NCBI GenBank assembly: GCA_037176885.1
Contig: JAWWNJ010000009.1
Location: 2,728,001 to 2,792,000, forward strand
Direction: 5' to 3'
Length of the DNA stretch: 64,000 bases
Source: Favolaschia claudopus
Lineage: Eukaryota > Basidiomycota > Agaricomycetes > Agaricales > Mycenaceae
Position 1 is the first letter of the stretch. Every line of letters starts with the position of its first letter. Below are positions 58,500 through 64,000 of this stretch, one piece after another. Made by a program: the position numbers and the translations under genes. The notes under the pieces were generated by a model. That model was given only the letters and a program-made list of their open reading frames with translations. It ran no database searches and was not told the origin of the DNA.

Positions 58500-61434
58500 G
58501 CTAATCTCGTGCCTCGAAGACAATGTGCACGGCGTAACAATTGGACCAAGGCGCCGGCATTTGTCTCCGGCTACGCGTCCAAACCATTTACCTCAAAAAT
58601 GGACGTCAACGACGCACAAGAAGAAGAGAGCAACGATGGCCAGTCTGACAATGACAATGAGGGTGACTCGAACGATTCTGATCAGTCTGAACCTTCCAGG
58701 GCCCCGTCTCCTATCGTCCGGAAGAAGATGAGAAAAACGAGCCTCCTCAGTTTGGTGGTTTAGGCTCTGGATCCCGCCAGTCGCAGGATGAAGTTGATTC
58801 TCCCATGCCCGTGCTCCGCCAGTCTAAGGCTGGGATAGGCATCGGGTCGAAAGGCGGAACCGGTTCGCAAGGAGGGATCGGTTCGTCGCATAGTGGTAGC
58901 TCCGGGACGTTCTCCAAAGGCGGGCTGGGCTCCGCATTTGCCCGGCCGGAATGGCGGCATTTTCTCAAGCTGGAGACAACACAAACGGTCATACTTCTAC
59001 CCCCACCCATGCCAAAGCTGGACTAGGTTCTGCCTCACGCGCGCCTCCTCCTACGCCAGATGATGTCCCCTCAGCATTTGGTAGCTGCAGCAGGCCGTCA
59101 TTCGTCCGAGATAACTCGTCTTCCCGACCAGCGACGCCGCTCAATGCGGCTGAGCAAGCCCATTTCAACAAAATCCAGGGCTCGGTTGGTGCCCGACTTC
59201 TCGCAAAGATGGGCTGGCAGAACGGCACGGGTCTTGGAGCTTCCGGGGAGGGTATTGTGACGCCTGTGGAAAGCAAACTCGGACAACAAAAGATGGGTAT
59301 GGGTTTCCCTGGGTTCAAGGAAAAAACGGAGCAGTCTAAGGCAGAGGCGCGGTATCGGGGTGCGATGGTCAGTGATGATGAGGCCCTTGCCGAGGTGCGG
59401 GAAGCAAGGAGGAAGGACAAAGAGGCGAAGGAGAAAAGGTCCGACGTGTGGAAACGACGAAGAAAGTCAAGACGAAGGTGGAGCGCAAGACGTCCGAGCA
59501 AATCGTTGCTGAGGCGGGGAAGATACCCCAGTATCGTCTGGTATGGGTCATATCATCGACGTGACTGGGGCTGTCGTACGTGATTTGTTGAACAGTTTGT
59601 GCATCGATTGCTAAAGCCGTGTTTTCAGCCTCGGGAGGTTTCCTCGTTGGCGGATATCTCGTCGAATACCTGGTCACCATCGAACGACCGAACACGCATT
59701 CCCCAAGTCCGACATATCATACGGCTCATAGCTGATGCTTGCAAAACGGACCTTGATGGTCTTGCTCGCGAGGCGAAGGCGTTGGACGAGCGCAAGCAAT
59801 GGATTGTTCACGAAGACGCCCGTGTCCGAAAGAAAGTCCAGGACGGATCAGATTGTCCGTCCCATCTCTCTCAGTTCGCACCTGGTTCCTCATTCTCGTG
59901 TTATTACAGTGATTGCTCGACTGCAGCAAGTGCAAATCGTTGCCAACGAGATTGATACAAAGTCGAAGGAGCTTGCATCTCTGTATGAAGTCTCTCTCGA
60001 GAACTTCTCGCCTCTATCTTACAAGTTCGTTGACCAATTTTCACGAGAATTCGAGCGGTATAGGCTAGATGAGATTGTTGTTGCTGCTATTGCGCCTTTG
60101 GTAGGAAATCTTGCTAACCCGCCGCTTCCGACATACTGACTATGCTCCCAGGTCCGTCGGATGGTCACCACTTGGGATCCGCTGGACGCGCCGATGGTCT
60201 TCCTCACCACTTTTCGATGTTGGAGGTGGGCCCTCAGAGTCAGTACTGTCGAGGACAAGCCAGCACAGACTCAAGTTGACGTCTATGGATCCAAAACGAT
60301 TGCTGTTGCGCATCGTGACGTGTAAGTTGCCAATTCTCTGACTGTCAAAAATCAGTGCTCATGGTTAGCGCAGTGAGAAGCCCATGATACCGTTCGAAAG
60401 TCTGCATTGGAATTTATTGCTTTCGAAAGTACGAACGTCAATCAACAATAACTGGAACCCGCAAACCCCTCAATGGGCCGTGAAACTCTATGAAGCATGG
60501 TTCTCATTCCTGCCGCCGTTCATACGCGATAACCTACTAGATCAGCTAATACTTCCCAAAGTCAAAAAGGCTGTAGCAGATTGGAGTCCGAGGCGCGCTG
60601 AGGAGCATTGTGATTCCTTGGCTTCCTCACTTTGGGTTGAGAATGGAGGACGTGCTCGGCGATGCTCCGCGGAAGGTGAAAGGTTTACTTCGAAGTTGGA
60701 GCGTCGGCGATGATTTCCCGGACGATTTGGGCAACTGGCGGGAGGTCTTCGACGCCGGTGAATTGGACGCAATGCTCTTGAGACACATCTTCCCCAAGCT
60801 CGGCGCTTCGCTCCCCGAAGACTTGCGCGTCAATCCCAGGGACCAAGTCATGACGCCGCTGACGAATGTCCTTCAATGGGCCGCCTCAATCCGGTCCTCC
60901 ATCTTCTCCCAAATCTTGGAAACTGAGTTCTTTCCCAAGTGGCTTGATGTCCTGCACATCTGGCTAATTCAACCGAAAGTTAGTTTCGAGGATGTAGCGC
61001 AGTGGTATTCCTTCTGGAAAGGCTCGTTTCCCGAGAAGGTGCAGAGTATGGGTGGTGTCGCCCGGGGCTTCACGCGTGGGCTGCAGCTCATGAACAAGGC
61101 TATTGAGCTAGGCCTTGATGCCCCGCCGCAGCTACCGGGACTGGACTTCCGCGCAGAGCAGGCAATTTTCGCGCCGAATACGCGTGGACGGAATGGGACG
61201 CCTCGCGCGCCGCGCCGTCTGTCGGCGAGGACGCAGGAAATTACATTTCGGTCGATTGTGGAGGACTTTGCGGCGTCGCACAATCTGCTGTTCGTACCTA
61301 CTGGACGCGCGCACGAGATGTCTCGTATAACATTGTTCCGAGTCAGTCTCACTGCTGACGGGAAAGGTGGGATTCTGGTGTATATTCTCGACGACGCGGT
61401 TTGGGCACCAGTTGGGGATGACGGGACTTATTGA
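58500..61434 (+). pseudogene. TFIP11/NTR1-type G-patch splicing factor, broken copy
   Basis: The order of parts matches the septin-and-tuftelin-interacting protein family (human TFIP11, yeast Ntr1/Spp382), which activates the helicase Prp43 to release intron lariats. Visible parts: WTKAPAFVSG and an acidic linker; glycine-rich repeats (GIGIGSKGGTGSQGGIGSS); the G-patch GARLLAKMGWQNGTGLGASG (59185-59245) with ESKLGQQKMGMGF; then the GCFC-like C-terminal half (TRIPQVRHIIRLIADACKTD, MVTTWDPLDAP, ESLHWNLLLSKVRTSINNNW, and the last frame 60610-61434 ending VGDDGTY). The first roughly 80 residues of the family are absent. Frame changes occur near 58719, 58945, 59450, 59535, 59840 and 60600. Introns at 60101-60151 and about 60320-60370 are still well formed. 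An essential gene like this must have a working copy elsewhere, so this is a duplicated, dead copy. Confidence 0.8.
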
Positions 61435-61594
61435 GCCGTCTCCTTAGAGGACATGGTTTCGAGAGCAATTATGTAGAACGCTGTAATGGAGATTTCCATG
61501 AATTAGTCCAACAAACTTACAAGGACAACAAATGTATACAAAAAGAAAGGAGCTTCGGTCGCACGACAAGTGTCTATGAGAGTCGATCCACGGA

Positions 61595-62284
61595 TTAACA
61601 TTGTCCAAGTCGTTTATTCTTAGGGAAAGGTTGCTTGAAATCGTCCCTCCATGTCGTGAGGTTGGCATTTGTGTAAGCCTATTTGGTGTCAGTGGTCTCA
61701 AACCCAAGTATGTGCACCGGAGAAGACAAACTTCGAGGTATTCGTTCACATAAGCCTGGTTAGTGAAGCTCGACAGATCGCATCCGATGTTGTTTGCGTC
61801 TTTTGGTTGATATATTCGAATTTAATCCACCGTCAACACCGCGGGGAATGTGAAATACTCACAGTCAACCTAGTCATAGGGTCAGTGATATCTTGAAGGA
61901 AGATGTTGACGTACGGCGTCGCCAAACCCTTGCTTGTATTCGAAACAGAATACCAAGAAACACTGCTGAAGCAATTGGTAGCAGGTTTGGCTTGGAAAGA
62001 CACCCGAAGGTTGTGGATGGAACTTGGCAGAGAAGGGAGAAAACTAGCCTGCTTGTGTCACCACGGATGTCGCTTGCTGGAACGCACCACCGATGTAAGA
62101 GTTCTGCACCGAGTTGGCCGGGTCCAGGATGATTAGGTTTTCGCTAGTGTTGAGCCAAATGTATTCATTCTTGAATGGCTGATATAAATGCGTAAGGCAG
62201 CGTTACATACTTGGAACGAAAATATACACCTCATTGTGCAGACTGCGATATTTGTCCCTGTCCATTAGAATTCTGTGCAGAGTG
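61595..62284 (-). pseudogene. KRE6/SKN1-type beta-glucan synthesis protein fragment
   Basis: Pieces of a glycoside hydrolase family 16 protein of the KRE6/SKN1 group, which works in beta-1,6-glucan assembly in the secretory pathway. Reading leftwards: GQGQISQSAQ (62284-62231), YIWLNTSENLIILDP with NSYIGGAFQQATSVVTQ (62169-62045), an intron, CYQLLQQCFLVFCFEYKQGFGDA (from 61990), then a jump to NNIGCDLSSFTNQAYVNEYLE (61800-61732), an intron, and AYTNANLTTWRDDFKQPFPKN ending in GQC and TAA (61595-61597). The segment that should follow the FEYKQGF block, including most of the C-terminal catalytic barrel, is deleted, and everything upstream of GQGQ, including the active-site ExDxxE region and the transmembrane anchor, is missing. 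It is convergent with the TFIP11 copy. Confidence 0.7.
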
Positions 62285-62925
62285 TCAGATAACGGGCGGC
62301 GATAAAGACTGAACGTAGTGAACAGCGTTGAATTTTGTGAGACGGTGTAGCGAAGCGAAATTGCGCATCCCGCGATGTAGGCCTAGACGGTGTGGATGGG
62401 TTTAATGGAGAGGTTCAGTAAAACAAAAGTGGGTTCACGCGGAAGCAGTTGCGGAGCAGTGGAATTTTGACATAGGCGCTTGCCAAATGAAATACGAGCG
62501 AACAGGAAGAAAAGTTGTACATATTTGGTTTTTGCAGGAAATGAGTTTCGACGAGCAGGGTTCCTCCAAGCTTTGTACATATTTGGTTTTTGCAGGAAAT
62601 GAGTTTCGACGAGCAGGGTTCCTCCAAGCTTTGTACATATTTGGGTTTTGCAGGAAGAGAGTTTCGACGAGCAGGGTTCCTCCAAGCTTTGTACATATTT
62701 GGTTTTTGCAGGATGGAAACTAGTATGTAAATCTGTAAGTACTTACTTAGTTATTAGTTGATTGAAAAGTATTGTGTGGTGACAAATCGTGTTTAGTCAG
62801 TAGCAGGGAACAGTAATGGACTCTGTGTAATACGATGTGCGACTATTTGGTTTTCGCTGATGCCAGCGCCGAATTTCCACGGAGGGGGACCTAGCTAAAG
62901 CAAGGTAATTTTCCTCAGGACGCAA
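62285..62925. other. Spacer holding a minisatellite
   Basis: No gene could be supported. Apparent frames over 62415-62723 come from the 58-bp repeat listed separately. The left part abuts the truncation point of the KRE6/SKN1 fragment. Confidence 0.5.
62518..62713. repeat. 58-bp minisatellite, about 3.4 copies
   Basis: Units begin with TACATATTTGG at 62518, 62576, 62634 and 62692, an exact 58-bp period. The first two units are nearly identical; the third has small changes (GGGTTTTG, GAAGAGAG). The final partial copy ends near 62713. Because 58 is not a multiple of three, the repeat is not a coding repeat. Confidence 0.92.
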
Positions 62926-63627
62926 TTGTCAGCGAACCCTAACTCATTGGCACATTGCCCTAAAAGTCTTTCATTTCGAACGTTAAATATAAAATTCAAC
63001 TTCGCACTTCAAGTCAACCCCATTGGGCGCCTATTCGGCGCCTATTTCGGACTTCATTGCCGCTTTGTAAGCCAATCCACAGATCATTCGACACACGCCG
63101 ACAGAGCCAATTCACACGCTTTTTGCTTAGCATCACTCACGTCTCGCCAGCTCTCGCAGCCCTTGCAGTGCTTTCTGGCCACCATATACACTTACTACGT
63201 TCCTCGAGCGACAATGTACTGGAACCTAGAGGCCTATGAATATCCCGGATCGTCCCAACGACGGTGCAAGAGAAAATTCGGCTCTCTTGCGGCTTTCAGC
63301 CTACTGCCATGCAGCGACAGATGCAGATGTCAATGGAATGTAGTGCAGTGGTTGGGGTGCATTGTCAGGCCTTATCATGTCTTAGAATCGGCAAAAGCCT
63401 GTGCAAACTCTTGTGTATTTATGATGTATTGCGTGGTCAAATTGATATTGCTACAAAGAAGAAAAGAGTGTTGGACTCAAATGCATTGCCTATCATCCCA
63501 CAACTACCCCACTCCACCTCTCCGCTGCGCTGTTTCCGTCCTCCGTCCGTTCTTTCCGCTGTCTCCATCGTGGCCAGTGAAACTGCAGAAAGCCAGCTGT
63601 CGAATCGTTGACACGTCTTCGAGATGA
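62926..63627 (+). other. Long open frame without recognisable product
   Basis: One frame stays open for 233 codons, and an ATG at 63214 (MYWNLEAYEYPGSSQRR) sits inside it. Composition is cysteine- and leucine-rich, with no known motif and a possible GTGCAAG donor near 63265. It may include an exon of an unknown gene or be chance. No confident call. Confidence 0.2.
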
Positions 63628-63746
63628 GTAGGTTGAGAAGTGGGGAAAAGAGCGGTCCCTGCAGGTCACAACAGTGTTCCAAAGCCGAGGTGAACCCATC
63701 CCTGCTGCTACCGGAGAGCGGGGATGGGCAAGAGCGTCGTGGAGTA

Positions 63747-63840
63747 GGCGGCGTGGTGAAGTGGTTATGCTCACGCTGTCTGGCATCCGATTTATTTTAG
63801 ATGCCCCGGGTCCCGCGAGGGTTCGAATCCCGAAGACACC
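63747..63840 (+). tRNA. tRNA-like sequence, probably a tRNA pseudogene
   Basis: The internal RNA polymerase III promoter signature is complete: A box TGGTGAAGTGG at 63754-63764 and B box GGTTCGAATCC at 63820-63830. A perfect four-pair D stem (GTGA/TCAC) surrounds the A box. GGCATC and GATGCC could form a six-pair stem around a 12-base loop, which is too large for a normal anticodon loop unless a tiny intron is present. The T stem pairs only three of five and the acceptor ends (GGCGGCG and AGACACC) pair about four of seven. No T-run terminator follows. A decayed tRNA with a long variable arm (serine- or leucine-like) or the head of a tRNA-derived short element fits best. Confidence 0.35.
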
Positions 63841-63880
63841 ACTTCAGCGGGGTCAACTGGCTTTCATGGATGCGCCAGAA

Positions 63881-63962
63881 TGTTGATCCGGTCGAGCCGA
63901 TGCGCCGGCCGCCGTTCGGAAGCTGTTTCCTTCGGCCGCGGGTTGAAATCCCGCACTAAACC
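63881..63962 (+). other. Second tRNA-like T-arm
   Basis: GCGGG-TTGAAAT-CCCGC at 63938-63954 is a perfect five-pair, seven-base-loop T arm, and GGTTGAAATCC matches the B-box consensus at most positions. No A box or acceptor partner was found upstream. The sequence just beyond has an inverted repeat (CACTAAA...TTTAGTG). It lies 60 bp past the first tRNA-like sequence, so both may belong to one tRNA-derived element. Confidence 0.25.
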
Positions 63963-64000
63963 ATCAGGGAGTTTTAGTGGGTATTGCGTGTCAGCCGAGT

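Noticed and set aside
62383..62723. Frames with repeated KAWRNPARRNS-like peptide
   Set aside because: Product of the 58-bp minisatellite; the period is not a multiple of three, so the peptide repeat changes frame.
1..64000. CRISPR arrays, bacterial operons, phage or plasmid origin features
   Set aside because: No spaced direct repeats of the right kind; the gene structure is intron-rich fungal DNA. Apparent repeats are short tandem duplications.

Overview
The window is eukaryotic and almost certainly from a mushroom-forming basidiomycete (Agaricomycetes). Genes are split by many short introns (about 44-63 nt, GT...AG, often with a CTAAC/CTGAC branch-like motif). The recognisable families are typical of that group: Plavaka-type transposase, DUF6589 protein, fungal Helitron with a DUF6570-like head, large F-box sets, PDR and ABCA transporters, and a KRE6/SKN1 glucan-synthesis protein. 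There is no bacterial operon structure. The region looks like a transposon-rich, gene-fragment-rich accessory segment. A few genes are intact once spliced, and many are copies broken by frameshifts, stop codons, internal deletions or truncation at both ends.

Layout. 0-2.8 kb: decayed transposase-like gene and an AGC kinase N-lobe fragment. 3.7-6.0 kb (minus): an intact seven-exon gene for a 657-residue protein with a 2-oxoglutarate/Fe(II) oxygenase core that resembles the TET/JBP group. 6.5-11.1 kb: heavily damaged PDR-type ABC transporter. 12.0-17.0 kb: three members (A, B, C) of a four-copy family, with D at 30.3-31.6 kb; A carries an in-frame exon-intron duplication. 17.3-21.6 kb: a broken F-box gene and an intact eight-exon gene with two F-box-like modules. 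23-28.8 kb: a broken Ser/Pro-rich gene, a Plavaka transposase relic on the minus strand, and a divergent DUF6532-like gene.

31.9-37.9 kb: a Helitron Rep-helicase whose six exons join into one 1884-residue open frame with HUH, Tyr and PIF1 helicase motifs. It is followed by a BTB gene (38.6 kb). Next come a truncated CDK-like kinase and a truncated ABCA transporter in opposite orientation (39.8-45.9 kb), then a fragment of a second Helitron and a near-identical BTB gene (46.1-48.3 kb). The Helitron-BTB order therefore occurs twice and brackets the kinase/transporter block. 49.9-54.8 kb: an internally deleted RecQ-like helicase and a divergent DUF6589 gene. 58.5-62.3 kb: pseudogene copies of the spliceosome disassembly factor TFIP11/NTR1 and of KRE6/SKN1. 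The right end holds a 58-bp minisatellite and two tRNA-like sequences.

These genes do not form one pathway. The common theme is mobile DNA and the gene pieces it moves (Helitron, Plavaka, the first transposase, probably DUF6589) together with rapidly expanding F-box/BTB families typical of ubiquitin-ligase adaptor turnover in mushrooms. The most unusual parts are the paired Helitron-BTB modules, the intact TET/JBP-like oxygenase, the four-copy cysteine-rich family, and the DUF6589/helicase pair. All product calls come from recalled family motifs; no database search was possible.
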